This document shows positions 26,262-34,770 of a stretch of DNA of 64,000 bases, piece after piece (positions within the stretch are counted from its first letter, which is position 1; every line of letters starts with the position of its first letter). Location: the NCBI RefSeq assembly GCF_001189845.1, contig NZ_LFLZ01000043.1, positions 1-64,000 on the forward strand, written 5' to 3'. This stretch comes from Bradyrhizobium tropiciagri (lineage in GTDB: Bacteria; Pseudomonadota; Alphaproteobacteria; Rhizobiales; Xanthobacteraceae). Under the pieces are notes generated by a model. It saw only the letters and a list, made by a program, of their open reading frames with translations, had not been told where the DNA came from and made no database searches. The position numbers and the translations under genes were made by a program.

Positions 26262-26406
26262 TCGGCCGATTAAGCGGACAGACCACGCTGAGAAGTGACG
26301 GGGCCGCACTCTAATCCCAAGGCATCACGATGCAGGACCAGCCGTAAGGCTGGTGTCAGCCAGAAATGTTTAGATATGCCCACTGCAACATGGAGAGAAC
26401 AGTTAC

Positions 26407-26434
26407 CGCCCGGCAGCCTCCCGGTTGCCGGGCG
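26407..26434 (+). terminator. Possible terminator hairpin
   Basis: CGCCCGGCA (26407-26415) pairs with TGCCGGGCG (26426-26434) and is followed by TTGTTCATTTG. Confidence 0.4.
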
Positions 26435-26560
26435 TTGTTCATTTGTCTCCGACAAATTCAGAAACAAAAGTTCCGCTCGTCAGCCTCGCGTAAGCCGGCG
26501 CAGCTAAGCGTTGAGCCGCGCTGGGTTCTCAGCTCAGCGAAAAGCATGCCCTTGCTTGGG

Positions 26561-26596
26561 AGCCTCATCCGTTGGCAACAACGGGTGAGGCTTTTT
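26561..26596 (+). terminator. Intrinsic terminator
   Basis: AGCCTCATCCG (26561-26571) pairs with CGGGTGAGGCT (26582-26592), one G-T wobble, followed by five Ts. No coding gene lies upstream on this strand, so a noncoding transcript may end here. Confidence 0.7.
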
Positions 26597-26897
26597 CCAT
26601 GCGTCCGAATTTGCCGCGTCGGGTGTCCTGGCTGGGATAAGCCCCGAACAGTTGCCGCCGGTGCCCGGGCGTTCTTCCAACCGTGATCCTGATGGTTAGT
26701 CGCGGGGTGGCCGGTGCAGTCCGGATGAGAACGCTCATCCGGATGAGGCGGTCCCAAGGCTCATGACATTCCCCCCGTACGATTCCGGTACTCCCTGTGA
26801 GCAGCAGAAAGCGCCCGCGCCAGGCCTAGGATCGCGCGGCTGAGTGCTCCGGCCTCAGCGTAAGGTCTCAATCAAACAATCTCGGGGGAGCGTCGTG

Positions 26898-27161
26898 ATG
26901 CCTCGTATCTCCACCATTCCTGCCGCAAGACTTCCTGTCAGTGTCCTCGCGATAATGCTGCTGACCTTGGCGCCCGCCAGCGCGGAAAAGATGTCCAAGC
27001 GACAGCAGGCCGTCGTCAAGCACATCAAGGCCGAATGCAAGGCGAAGGCGGCGGAGCAAGCCAAGGGCTACGGCTTCGTCGAAAGGTGGCGCGCATACTC
27101 GGATTGCGTCCACGATGCAGCCAAGGCCAATAGCGGGCTCGACTTCGCCGATTTCGATTGA
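26898..27161 (+). CDS. Small secreted protein of unknown function
   Basis: 87 residues from ATG 26898, with GGGGGAG seven bases upstream. The N terminus MPRISTIPAARLPVSVLAIM followed by LLTLAPASA is a signal peptide. The mature part is short and charged (KMSKRQQAVVKHIKAECKAK) with two cysteines 49 bases-by-codon apart in KAECKAK and SDCVHDA, and an acidic end FADFD. It resembles the many small exported proteins of Bradyrhizobium; I do not recognise a named family. A bidirectional terminator separates it from the convergent outer-membrane protein gene. Confidence 0.7.
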   Translation: MPRISTIPAARLPVSVLAIMLLTLAPASAEKMSKRQQAVVKHIKAECKAKAAEQAKGYGFVERWRAYSDCVHDAAKANSGLDFADFD

Positions 27162-27211
27162 TGGTCCAGGCTCGGTCATTGCTCAGGTAGGAGGATCCGC
27201 CAAGCCAATAA

Positions 27212-27239
27212 AAAACCCCGGGCCGAAGCCCGGGGTTTT
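27212..27239. terminator. Bidirectional intrinsic terminator
   Basis: AAAACCCCGGGC pairs with GCCCGGGGTTTT around a short loop, with A-run and T-run on opposite sides. It lies between the convergent small secreted protein and outer-membrane protein genes and can serve both. Confidence 0.85.
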
Positions 27240-27271
27240 CGTTGCCGCTTGGATCAAGCGAGCAAGCGGTA

Positions 27272-28006
27272 TCAGTACTTGGCGATGATCGGGCCACCGA
27301 ACTTGTAGTTCAGACGGCCGAGGACCATGTCGGTGTCGCCACCGGTGTGGAAGCCAGCAACAGCAACACCGGCCGGGGTGACGAAGGTCGCGCCGTGGGT
27401 GTCTTCGAAGATGTGGTTGTATTCCACGCCGAGCGACCAGCCCTGCGAGAAGGCGAATTCGAGGCCAACACCGACCGTCGGGCTCCAACGGGTGTCGAAG
27501 CCGGTCGAGGACGCCAGGGCGCCGCCCGGTGCCAGGAACTGGTAGTTGCGATCGGTGACCGCAGCACCGCCCTTGGCGTACAGCAGGACGTTGTTCCAGG
27601 CGTAGCCGATCTGACCGGTGAACAGGCCGAACGCATCCGTCTTCGAGCGAACGGTGCCGCCCGGGACGAGCAGGTTGCCGGTGCTGCCGGTGAAGTCAGC
27701 CCAGTTGCCCTGAGCTTCCAGACCCCAGACCCAGCCGCCGGTCTGCCAGCGGTAGCCGATCTGGCCACCGACGGTGCCGCCGTTGGCGTCGTAGCTGCCG
27801 ACGCTGCCAACACCATCGACCGAACGGTTGTCGTGGCTCTGGCCCCAACCACCGTTGATACCGATGTAGAAGCCGGTCCAATCATACACAGCGGCAACCA
27901 TGGGCGGCGGAGCCTTGGTGTAAGGGCGAGCCGCGAGGTCAGCCGCGGAAGCAGCCGTCGCGCTGAGCGCAATCATGCTGGCGGTGACAAGCAAAATCTT
28001 TTTCAT
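27272..28006 (-). CDS. Outer-membrane beta-barrel protein (Omp25/RopB-like)
   Basis: A 244-aa protein from ATG 28004-28006 with signal peptide MKKILLVTASMIALSATAAS cleaved after ASA. The mature N terminus (ADLAARPYTKAPPP) and the YDWTGFYIGINGGWG block are hallmarks of the small eight-stranded porin-like outer-membrane proteins of Rhizobiales. The alternating strands continue to the C-terminal GRLNYKFGGPIIAKY. Such proteins are abundant structural or immunogenic OMPs. The 294-base upstream region contains the palindrome CTGTATTACAG (28137-28147). Confidence 0.9.
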   Translation of the reverse strand: MKKILLVTASMIALSATAASAADLAARPYTKAPPPMVAAVYDWTGFYIGINGGWGQSHDNRSVDGVGSVGSYDANGGTVGGQIGYRWQTGGWVWGLEAQGNWADFTGSTGNLLVPGGTVRSKTDAFGLFTGQIGYAWNNVLLYAKGGAAVTDRNYQFLAPGGALASSTGFDTRWSPTVGVGLEFAFSQGWSLGVEYNHIFEDTHGATFVTPAGVAVAGFHTGGDTDMVLGRLNYKFGGPIIAKY

Positions 28007-28136
28007 TTTCCCGTTCCAACTTTTTCTACAGGCCCCCAAGGCCGCGAGACACCGTCATAGCAGCCCCCGACGGAATTGCTGTAACTTCGCTGCAACAGAC
28101 AGGCCCAAACGACTTCGCTCAAATTTGAAGTTAATA

Positions 28137-28147
28137 CTGTATTACAG
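28137..28147. promoter_or_regulatory. Short palindrome upstream of the OMP gene
   Basis: CTGTA-T-TACAG in an AT-rich stretch about 130 bases upstream of the OMP start. It may be an operator; the rest of the 28007-28300 gap shows no gene. Confidence 0.3.
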
Positions 28148-28300
28148 GGACTTCTTGGAACTTTTGCCACATAGCTGCCGTACAATTTTCACAATTCAAG
28201 CCTGCCTGCGCAGCTGCTCGTAAGATCGTGTTGACCGGAACCGGCTTGTCCGATTTGGATCGCAGCCGAGATCGAATCTTCGCAGCGATAAGGAATGCAC

Positions 28301-28603
28301 ATGCGGACGATGATTCTGGCTGCAGCGGCGTCTGCGGTCGCGCTCGCAACGCTTGGTCCGGCGCCCTCGCATGCGGTCGGCGTGCGCTACCCGTTCTGCA
28401 TCCAGGGCGACCGCTATCCCGGCCTGAGCAACTGCTCCTATCCGTCCTATGAGGCGTGCCTGGCCACGGCCTCGGGCATCGGGCAGAACTGCATCGCCAA
28501 CCCCTATTATGCCGGCGACAACGACCCGCGCTCCTATCTGCACATCCCCCCGCGAGACCGTCGCGAGGGCAATTTCTTCGACCTGTTCTTCACTGACCGC
28601 TGA
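28301..28603 (+). CDS. DUF3551 secreted protein, copy 1
   Basis: 100 aa from ATG 28301, preceded by AAGGA six bases upstream; an ATG six bases earlier is in frame but poorly spaced. Signal peptide MRTMILAAAASAVALATLGP ends at PSHA. The mature domain has the DUF3551 pattern YPFCIQGDRYPGLSNCSYPS followed by YEACLATASGIGQNCIANPY, with four cysteines likely forming two disulfides in the periplasm. Function unknown. A second, divergent copy follows 112 bases downstream. Confidence 0.85.
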   Translation: MRTMILAAAASAVALATLGPAPSHAVGVRYPFCIQGDRYPGLSNCSYPSYEACLATASGIGQNCIANPYYAGDNDPRSYLHIPPRDRREGNFFDLFFTDR

Positions 28604-28714
28604 TGCGGCCGAGATCAGCGCGGGAAAGTGAGTTGATGCGCCCCCGCGCAACTGTCTATTCGCACGCACGCTCAGCATGAGCGTGACCGGCACGTGATCG
28701 ACGGGGAGATTCTG

Positions 28715-28984
28715 ATGCGCAGCTTGATTCTGGCACTCTTGGCCCTGGGCACCGTCGCCAGCGCGCCAGCCAGCGCCCAGAAATACGATTCGACCTCGCC
28801 AGTTTGCAAAACCAACTATCGATGGGGCGGCGAGGATACCGATTGCGGCTACACGTCGATCGAGCAGTGCCGCGCCTCGGCGTCCGGCCTGGCGGCTATC
28901 TGCATCAACAACCCCTACTATGCCGGGCCGCCGATCGACCGCCGACCGAGTGAGGCCGGCAGACGGCGCCGCCCAGCCAATTGA
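28715..28984 (+). CDS. DUF3551 secreted protein, copy 2
   Basis: 89 aa from ATG 28715 with GGGGAG six bases upstream. Signal peptide MRSLILALLALGTVASAPAS ends near ASAQ. The mature part CKTNYRWGGEDTDCGYTSIE followed by QCRASASGLAAICINNPYYA is clearly related to copy 1 and keeps its four cysteines. The tail is arginine-rich (RRPSEAGRRRRPAN). Function unknown. Confidence 0.85.
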   Translation: MRSLILALLALGTVASAPASAQKYDSTSPVCKTNYRWGGEDTDCGYTSIEQCRASASGLAAICINNPYYAGPPIDRRPSEAGRRRRPAN

Positions 28985-29098
28985 GGGCCACGGCCGTTCC
29001 GTTCCGATTGAGGCGGAACGGAAAAGCCTTCCAGCACATGATCTTGACGTCCGTTCTTCACGCGAACCATCAACCGCTTCGCGTGTGAAGGCCGCGAC

Positions 29099-29797
29099 CT
29101 ACTCGAGCTCGACGACCTGCCCGTTCGACAGCGACACCCGGCGATCCATCCGCGCGGCGAGCTCCATGTTGTGGGTCGCGATCAGCATCGCGACCCGGGT
29201 CGCCTTCACCAATTGCATCAGCGCGTTGAAGACGTGATCGGCGGTTGCAGGATCCAGATTTCCGGTCGGCTCGTCCGCAAACAGCACCCGCGGTGCATTG
29301 GCAACCGCGCGCGCGATCGCCACGCGTTGCTGCTCGCCGCCCGACAGCTCGGCCGGACGATGGGTGATGCGGTCGCCAAGTCCGAGATAGGCGAGGATCT
29401 CGGTCGCCCGTTTCACGGTTTCGGAGCGCTTCAGGCCACGAATCATCTGCGGCAGCATGACGTTCTCGAGCGCCGAGAACTCCGGTAGAAGCCGGTGTGA
29501 TTGATAGACGAAACCGATATCGGAGCGGCGAATCTGCGTGCGGTCGACGTCGGACATCTGCGAGGTCGGCGTACCCGCGACATAGACCTCGCCGTCATCA
29601 GGGCTTTCGAGCAGGCCGGCGATATGCAGCAGCGTCGACTTGCCGGATCCCGAAGGCGCCACCAGCGCCACCGACTGGCCGGGCCACAGCGCCAGCTTGG
29701 CGCCGTTCAGGACCGTCAGCGTCGCCTCGCCCTGCCTGTATTCCCGCTTGATATCATGAAGATAGACGACCGGTACGTCTTCCGCCCCCTCCGCCAT
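29099..29797 (-). CDS. lolD: Lipoprotein-releasing ABC transporter ATP-binding protein
   Basis: The ATPase of the LolCDE complex, which extracts outer-membrane lipoproteins from the inner membrane to LolA. The 232-aa product shows Walker A in APSGSGKSTLLHIAG, the MacB/LolD-type RRSDIGFVYQSHRLLPEFSA (Q-loop), signature LSGGEQQRVAIARAVANAPR and Walker B VLFADEPTGNLD. It follows the lolC-like permease gene by nine bases in one operon with proS. Confidence 0.94.
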   Translation of the reverse strand: MAEGAEDVPVVYLHDIKREYRQGEATLTVLNGAKLALWPGQSVALVAPSGSGKSTLLHIAGLLESPDDGEVYVAGTPTSQMSDVDRTQIRRSDIGFVYQSHRLLPEFSALENVMLPQMIRGLKRSETVKRATEILAYLGLGDRITHRPAELSGGEQQRVAIARAVANAPRVLFADEPTGNLDPATADHVFNALMQLVKATRVAMLIATHNMELAARMDRRVSLSNGQVVELE

Positions 29798-29806
29798 GTG
29801 GGCTCC

Positions 29807-31075
29807 TTATTCGTACCGGAGCGCTTCGACCGGGTCGAGGCGCGCGGCGCGCCACGACGGGTAGAGCGTCGCAAGGAAGGACAGCGTCAGAGCCATGATC
29901 ACGACGGCGAGCGTCTCGCCGAAATCGACCTCAGCCGGAAGCTTGGAGAGGAAATACAGTTCGGGCGAGAACAGCTCGGTGTTGGTGAGCCATGACAGGA
30001 ACTGCCTGATCGATTCGATGTTCAGGCAGATCAGCATGCCGACCGCAAAGCCGGTCAGCGTACCGACCACGCCGATCGAGGCACCGGTGATCAGGAATAT
30101 CCGCATGATCGAGCCTTGCGAGGCACCCATGGTGCGCAGGATCGCGATGTCCTGGCCCTTGTCCTTCACCAGCATGATCAATCCGGAGACGATGTTGAGC
30201 GCCGCGACCAGCACGATCATGGTCAGGATCAGGAACATCACGTTGCGCTCGACCTGCAACGCGTTGAAGAACGTCGAATTGCGCTGCCGCCAGTCGACCA
30301 GGAAGACCGGCCGCCCGGCCGCCTCCGTCACCAGCTTGCGGTAGGTGTCGATCTTGTCCGGATTGGTGGTGAACACCTCGATCGAGGACACATCGTTGTT
30401 GCGGTTGAAATAGGCCTGCGCTTCGGCGAGCGGCATGAACACGAAGGTCGAGTCATATTCCGACATGCCGATCTCGAACACCGCGGTGATCTTGTACGGC
30501 TTGATGCGCGGCGTGGTGCCCATCGGCGTCACCGCGCCCTTCGGCGAAACCAGTGTGATCATGTCGCCGGCATGCAGCGAGAGCTGATCGGCAAGTCGGC
30601 GGCCGATCGCAACCCCCTGCCCCTCGTCAAAACCCTCGAGCGTGCCCTGCTTGATGTTCTTGGCGATCGAGGTGAGGTTGTTGAGATCGTCGGCGCGGAT
30701 GCCGCGGATGAAGACGCCGGCCGCGTTGAACGGCGACGATCCGAGCCCCTGCCCGTCGACGACCGGTGCGGCGAGGCGAATGCCCTGCACCTGGCTGATG
30801 CGGTCGGCAACGTCCTTCCAGTCCGTCAGTGGCGATTCCAGCGGCTGCACCAGAAGGTGGCCGTTGAGCCCAAGGATCTTGTCCAGCAATTCCTTGCGAA
30901 AGCCGTTCATGACGGCCATCACCACGATCAGCGTGGCAACGCCGAGCATGATGCCGAGGAACGAAAAGCCGGCGATAACCGAAATGAAGCCTTCCTTGCG
31001 GCGCGCGCGCAGGTAGCGTCCGGACAGCAGCCATTCGAATGCGCAAAAGGCGGGGGTACGGACTGGCTCGCTCAT
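29807..31075 (-). CDS. lolC: LolC/LolE-family lipoprotein-releasing permease
   Basis: Inner-membrane component of LolCDE. The 422-aa protein starts at ATG 31073-31075 (MSEPVRTPAFCAFEWLLSGR); an in-frame ATG four codons earlier is also possible. A first membrane segment (VIAGFSFLGIMLGVATLIVV) is followed by a large periplasmic MacB-like domain of about 220 residues and three C-terminal FtsX-type segments (NIVSGLIMLVKDKGQDIAIL is the start of the FtsX signature). Alphaproteobacteria usually encode one LolC/E hybrid (LolF-like) that forms a homodimer, so the exact letter is uncertain. Confidence 0.9.
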   Translation of the reverse strand: MSEPVRTPAFCAFEWLLSGRYLRARRKEGFISVIAGFSFLGIMLGVATLIVVMAVMNGFRKELLDKILGLNGHLLVQPLESPLTDWKDVADRISQVQGIRLAAPVVDGQGLGSSPFNAAGVFIRGIRADDLNNLTSIAKNIKQGTLEGFDEGQGVAIGRRLADQLSLHAGDMITLVSPKGAVTPMGTTPRIKPYKITAVFEIGMSEYDSTFVFMPLAEAQAYFNRNNDVSSIEVFTTNPDKIDTYRKLVTEAAGRPVFLVDWRQRNSTFFNALQVERNVMFLILTMIVLVAALNIVSGLIMLVKDKGQDIAILRTMGASQGSIMRIFLITGASIGVVGTLTGFAVGMLICLNIESIRQFLSWLTNTELFSPELYFLSKLPAEVDFGETLAVVIMALTLSFLATLYPSWRAARLDPVEALRYE

Positions 31076-31158
31076 GGTCTCATCCATCTCTCGATAATCC
31101 CATGATTCGGGCCAAATGTGGCCGGATTACCCCGCCGAACACGCGGCGTGAATAAACT

Positions 31159-32478
31159 TTAACCCGCGAGCTTCGCGACGACGTCGGCCGGGCTCATATT
31201 GTCGCGTGAACCGTCGCTGCGGCGCTTCACCTCGACCTTGCCCTCGGCAAGCCCCTTCGGCCCGACCAGAATCTGCCAGGGGATGCCGATCAGGTCGGCC
31301 GCGGCGAACTTGGCGCCGGCACGCTGATCGGTGTCGTCGTAGAGCACGTCGACGCCCTTCGCCGAGAGCTCGCGGTAGAGTTGCTCACAGGCGCCGTCGA
31401 CCGCGGCATCGCCCTGCTTGAGGTTGAGGATCGCGGCGCGGAACGGCGCAACCGCTTCGGGCCACTTGATGCCGGCGTCATCGTGGCAGGCCTCGATGAT
31501 CGCGCCGACCAGACGCGACACGCCGACACCGTAGGAGCCGCCATGGATCGGCACGTCGACGCCATCGGGCCCGGCCACCATCGCCTTCATGGTGTCGGAA
31601 TATTTGGTGCCGAAATAGAAGATCTGGCCGACCTCGATACCGCGGGTGTTGAGCCGCTTCGCTTCGGGCACTTCCTGCTCGAAGCGCGCAGCCTCGTGAA
31701 CGTCCTCGGTCGCAGCATAGACCGAGGTCCACTGCTTGATGATCGGCGTGAGATCGCCGTCGTAATCGACGTCCTCGCCCGGCACCGGCAGATCGAGCAC
31801 ATCGCGATTGATGTAGACGCCGGACTCGCCGGTGTCCGCGAGCACGATGAATTCATGGCTGAGGTCGCCGCCGATCGGGCCGGTCTCGGCCCGCATCGGG
31901 ATCGCCTTCAGGCCCATCCGCGCAAAGGTGCGCAAATACGCAACGAACATCTTGTTGTAGGAACGCCGCGCGCCGGCCTCGTCGAGGTCGAACGAATAGG
32001 CGTCCTTCATCAGGAATTCGCGGCCGCGCATCACGCCGAAGCGCGGACGCTGCTCGTCGCGGAACTTCCACTGGATGTGGTAGAGGTTGAGCGGCAGGTT
32101 CTTGTAGGACTTGACGTAGGAGCGGAAGATCTCCGTGATCATTTCCTCGTTGGTCGGCCCGTACAGCAGCTCGCGCTTGTGACGATCGAGGATGCGCAGC
32201 ATCTCCGGGCCGTAGGCATCGTAGCGGCCGCTTTCACGCCAGAGATCGGCGAGCTGCAGCGTCGGCATCAAGAGTTCGAGCGCACCGGCGCGATCCTGCT
32301 CTTCGCGAACGATCTGCTCGATCTTCTTCAGCACCCGGAAGCCGAGCGGCAGCCAGGCATAGATGCCGGCCGCCTCCTGCCGCATCATGCCCGCGCGCAG
32401 CATCAGCCGATGCGAGACGATCTCCGCCTCTTTCGGGTTTTCTTTCAGGATGGGCAGGAAAAACCGCGACAATCGCAT
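31159..32478 (-). CDS. proS: Prolyl-tRNA synthetase, short form
   Basis: Class II synthetase charging tRNA-Pro. The 439-aa protein has motif 1 (EAAGIYAWLPLGFRVLKKIE), motif 2 (HIQWKFRDEQRPRFGVMRGR), and motif 3 (GGSYGVGVSRLVGAIIEA), and an anticodon-binding C-terminal domain. At about 440 residues it lacks the editing insert found in the 570-aa E. coli type, as is usual in alphaproteobacteria. It heads the proS-lolC-lolD run. Confidence 0.95.
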   Translation of the reverse strand: MRLSRFFLPILKENPKEAEIVSHRLMLRAGMMRQEAAGIYAWLPLGFRVLKKIEQIVREEQDRAGALELLMPTLQLADLWRESGRYDAYGPEMLRILDRHKRELLYGPTNEEMITEIFRSYVKSYKNLPLNLYHIQWKFRDEQRPRFGVMRGREFLMKDAYSFDLDEAGARRSYNKMFVAYLRTFARMGLKAIPMRAETGPIGGDLSHEFIVLADTGESGVYINRDVLDLPVPGEDVDYDGDLTPIIKQWTSVYAATEDVHEAARFEQEVPEAKRLNTRGIEVGQIFYFGTKYSDTMKAMVAGPDGVDVPIHGGSYGVGVSRLVGAIIEACHDDAGIKWPEAVAPFRAAILNLKQGDAAVDGACEQLYRELSAKGVDVLYDDTDQRAGAKFAAADLIGIPWQILVGPKGLAEGKVEVKRRSDGSRDNMSPADVVAKLAG

Positions 32479-32642
32479 GGCGTTACTCGGGAATCAGGAA
32501 AGCATGGGAAGAGCTGCAGTGAAACCGGATCGGCTGTGAAAACACAAGGCCGCCGAATGACAAAAACCCTTCAAATCAGGCGATTTTCGGCCATTTGAAC
32601 GAATTGCGTCCCGCCGACGTGCCCAGCGCACTGATCGTGCGT

Positions 32643-34232
32643 TTACCTGACCTCGAAATCGTCTTCCAGTGTCACTTTCTTGAAATCGGACACCAGAGCG
32701 TCGATCTGCATGTGCCAGCGGCCCGGGACCGGCAACGGCACCTTCTTCACGTGCCAATAGCCGTCGGATCCGCGCGCCGCGGCGCGTTCCAACGGCTCGA
32801 TGCCGCGATCCGGCAAGCTCAGTGTCAGCGTCGCCTCCTTGGCCGCAAACGGGCTGGCATCGCCGTTCATCAACTGCAGCACGAAATCGTTCTGCCCGAC
32901 CTTGCCCGGCGCGATCAGCACCTGGAACATCGCGGAATCGGAGTGGATGTGGACCGCGAGCGGAACATCGTCCGACATCGCCAGCACGCGCGGCGGCGGC
33001 GTGAAGCGCCAGAGTGCAACGAGGCCGAGGATCGCAATCATGAGCAGGAACTCGAGCGCGATCGAGCGCTGCAGCGGCCGCGTCCGGTGAAATTCGCGCG
33101 CGATGGCCGGCGTGAACACCAGCCGATTCAGCGCGGCGAGCCCGAGCAGCAGCGCGACAAGCACAAGTTTCGCCAGCAGGATGTTGCCGTATTCCGTGTC
33201 GATCAACGCGCCAAAGCTTTCGAGTTGGACGATCGCGAGCGCCAGGCCTGACAGGACAATCAACGCGACGACCGGCACCGCCAGCATCGAGAAGCGGCGG
33301 AGCACACGGAGCAGTGAATCCTTGCGTTGCCAGGCAAGCACGGCCAGCGGCGCGAGCGCGCCCATCCAGAACGCGAGGCCGACGCCATGGATGAACAGCG
33401 CGGTCCGCGTCAGCCATTGCGGAGAGGCGGTCGCGGCGTGGCCACTGACGGCAAACGACAGTCCGACGCAGATCATTGCGACCGCAGTGCGGATAAAGGC
33501 TGCGCTGAACGACGGGCTGCGCCATGCAATCGCTGCGATCAGCATCGCGGCGATCGCGAGCAGCAGGGCGGGAAACAGGCTGGTGCCGGCGGCACTGGCC
33601 CACGCCGCCCATGTCAGGACGCCCGTGATCGGCAGGTTCAGCAGGTCGACGCCCTGCAGGCCAAGCGAGGCGATCGCGCCGATGAGGCCGATCTTGAGCG
33701 ACCACATGATCAGCCGCTCGCCGGCCGGGCCCTGCCCGATCCAGGCAGCAAAGAACACGCCGCCGACCCCGGCAAACAGCCCCAGATAGAGCCCGAGCCG
33801 CGCCAGCCAGATCAGCGCATGAAGCGCGCCGTCGCCTGACGGCGCCGCCGAGCCGGTGACGACGCCGATCGAGAACAGCAACGAGCCCGCGACCGGATGG
33901 CCATCCTGCGACACCACGCGATAGCTGACCACCTGCGTGCCCTGTGGCAGGCCGGCCGGCAGCGTCACCGTCACCGATTGATCGACAGCGCGGAACGCGA
34001 CGTCGCGCGGCTTGCCTGCGGCGTCGAGCAGGCTGATCGCAGTTGGCGCCACCGCTTCGTTGAAACGGAGCACCACCGTCTTCGGTGCTTCCGCCACCAC
34101 GCTGCCATCCGCCGGCTCGGCGCCGATCAGGACGGCATGCGCGTAGGCTGGGGTCGCAAGACACAGCGTCAGGAACAGCGCCGCGAGCCGCGCGGCGAGA
34201 CTCCCGACAACATGACCTGCGAACAGCCGCAC
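32643..34232 (-). CDS. CopC-CopD fusion copper-handling membrane protein with C-terminal YtkA-like domain
   Basis: A 529-aa protein. Signal peptide ends at TPAYA, so the mature protein starts with the CopC-type copper ligand AHAVLIGAEPADGSV. The CopC cupredoxin-like domain spans to about residue 125 and includes the second histidine block SQDGHPVAGSLLF. A CopD-like domain of eight hydrophobic segments follows (for example ALIWLARLGLYLGLFAGVGG and FIHGVGLAFWMGALAPLAVL). A beta-rich periplasmic C-terminal domain of about 110 residues (FQVLIAPGKVGQNDFVLQLM onward) resembles YtkA-like modules. It is likely to move or buffer copper across the inner membrane, as the PcuE-type partner of the upstream genes. 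The last gene of the copper operon. Confidence 0.88.
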   Translation of the reverse strand: MRLFAGHVVGSLAARLAALFLTLCLATPAYAHAVLIGAEPADGSVVAEAPKTVVLRFNEAVAPTAISLLDAAGKPRDVAFRAVDQSVTVTLPAGLPQGTQVVSYRVVSQDGHPVAGSLLFSIGVVTGSAAPSGDGALHALIWLARLGLYLGLFAGVGGVFFAAWIGQGPAGERLIMWSLKIGLIGAIASLGLQGVDLLNLPITGVLTWAAWASAAGTSLFPALLLAIAAMLIAAIAWRSPSFSAAFIRTAVAMICVGLSFAVSGHAATASPQWLTRTALFIHGVGLAFWMGALAPLAVLAWQRKDSLLRVLRRFSMLAVPVVALIVLSGLALAIVQLESFGALIDTEYGNILLAKLVLVALLLGLAALNRLVFTPAIAREFHRTRPLQRSIALEFLLMIAILGLVALWRFTPPPRVLAMSDDVPLAVHIHSDSAMFQVLIAPGKVGQNDFVLQLMNGDASPFAAKEATLTLSLPDRGIEPLERAAARGSDGYWHVKKVPLPVPGRWHMQIDALVSDFKKVTLEDDFEVR

Positions 34233-34235
34233 GGT

Positions 34236-34763
34236 TTACGGCTTCGGCAGCAGCTTGACGCCGGGCGCCGGCGTCTTGCTGCCGTGGTCGTGCCCGCCGC
34301 CCTGCCCCTCGGCCGGAATATCGATCCAGCGGCTGACGCCCTGCTCGCATTCCTGTACGACCGGGAAATACAGCACGGTATTCGGCTTCAGCGTATCGGT
34401 GAGGAACGTCTGCATCACGAACTCATCGTAGTTCTTGTCGGCAAGCTTGCCACCGCTCCAGGCGACTTCCTTGACGCCTTCGGAAAGCTTGGCGCCGTGA
34501 TAGTCGTATTCGGCGGCGTATTTTCCGGTGACCGTATCGAGAGTCCAGCCGGGCTTCGGCATCGGCTTCACCCCGATCACGCCTTCCGGAATCTGCACGC
34601 GGATCTTGATCGTCGCCGATCCTGCACAACCGTGCGGCACGGCGAACACCGCCTTGTAGTACGAACCGACCGGCGCCTGCTTTCCTTCAAGCGTGATATG
34701 GGCGATCGCCGGCGACGCTGCGAGCAGCGCCGCTGTTGCGACGAGGAGCGTGGGTGATCGCAT
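34236..34763 (-). CDS. YcnI-like DUF1775 copper-binding protein
   Basis: 175 aa with signal peptide MRSPTLLVATAALLAASPAI cleaved before HITLEGKQAP, leaving the N-terminal histidine that begins the DUF1775 copper site. Further family marks are YKAVFAVPHGCAGSATIKIR and PEGVIGVKPMPKPGWTLDTV. The C terminus has a small histidine-rich stretch GGGHDHGSKTP. It lies between the PCu(A)C and CopC-CopD genes with gaps of 3-7 bases. Corresponds in position to PcuD of the B. japonicum copper operon (from memory of that operon). Confidence 0.88.
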   Translation of the reverse strand: MRSPTLLVATAALLAASPAIAHITLEGKQAPVGSYYKAVFAVPHGCAGSATIKIRVQIPEGVIGVKPMPKPGWTLDTVTGKYAAEYDYHGAKLSEGVKEVAWSGGKLADKNYDEFVMQTFLTDTLKPNTVLYFPVVQECEQGVSRWIDIPAEGQGGGHDHGSKTPAPGVKLLPKP

Positions 34764-34770
34764 GGCGCCC

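Larger units (their letters stand above)
26262..26897. other. Gene-poor interval with hairpins and a possible small RNA
   Basis: No convincing coding frame. It holds two hairpins with T-rich 3' sides on the plus strand (26407-26434 and 26561-26596) and a perfect stem CCGGATGAG/CTCATCCGG with AACG loop (26721-26742). The arrangement could mark a plus-strand small RNA ending at 26596, but no promoter was identified. Confidence 0.4.

Noticed and set aside
26169..26843. tRNA or other known RNA genes in the gene-poor strip
   Set aside because: No TPsiC-arm-like GGTTCRAATCC or cloverleaf could be found; only hairpins and terminators are supported.
28196..28693. A minus-strand 165-codon frame opposite the first DUF3551 gene
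   Set aside because: The plus-strand gene has signal peptide, SD and conserved cysteines; the antisense frame has none.
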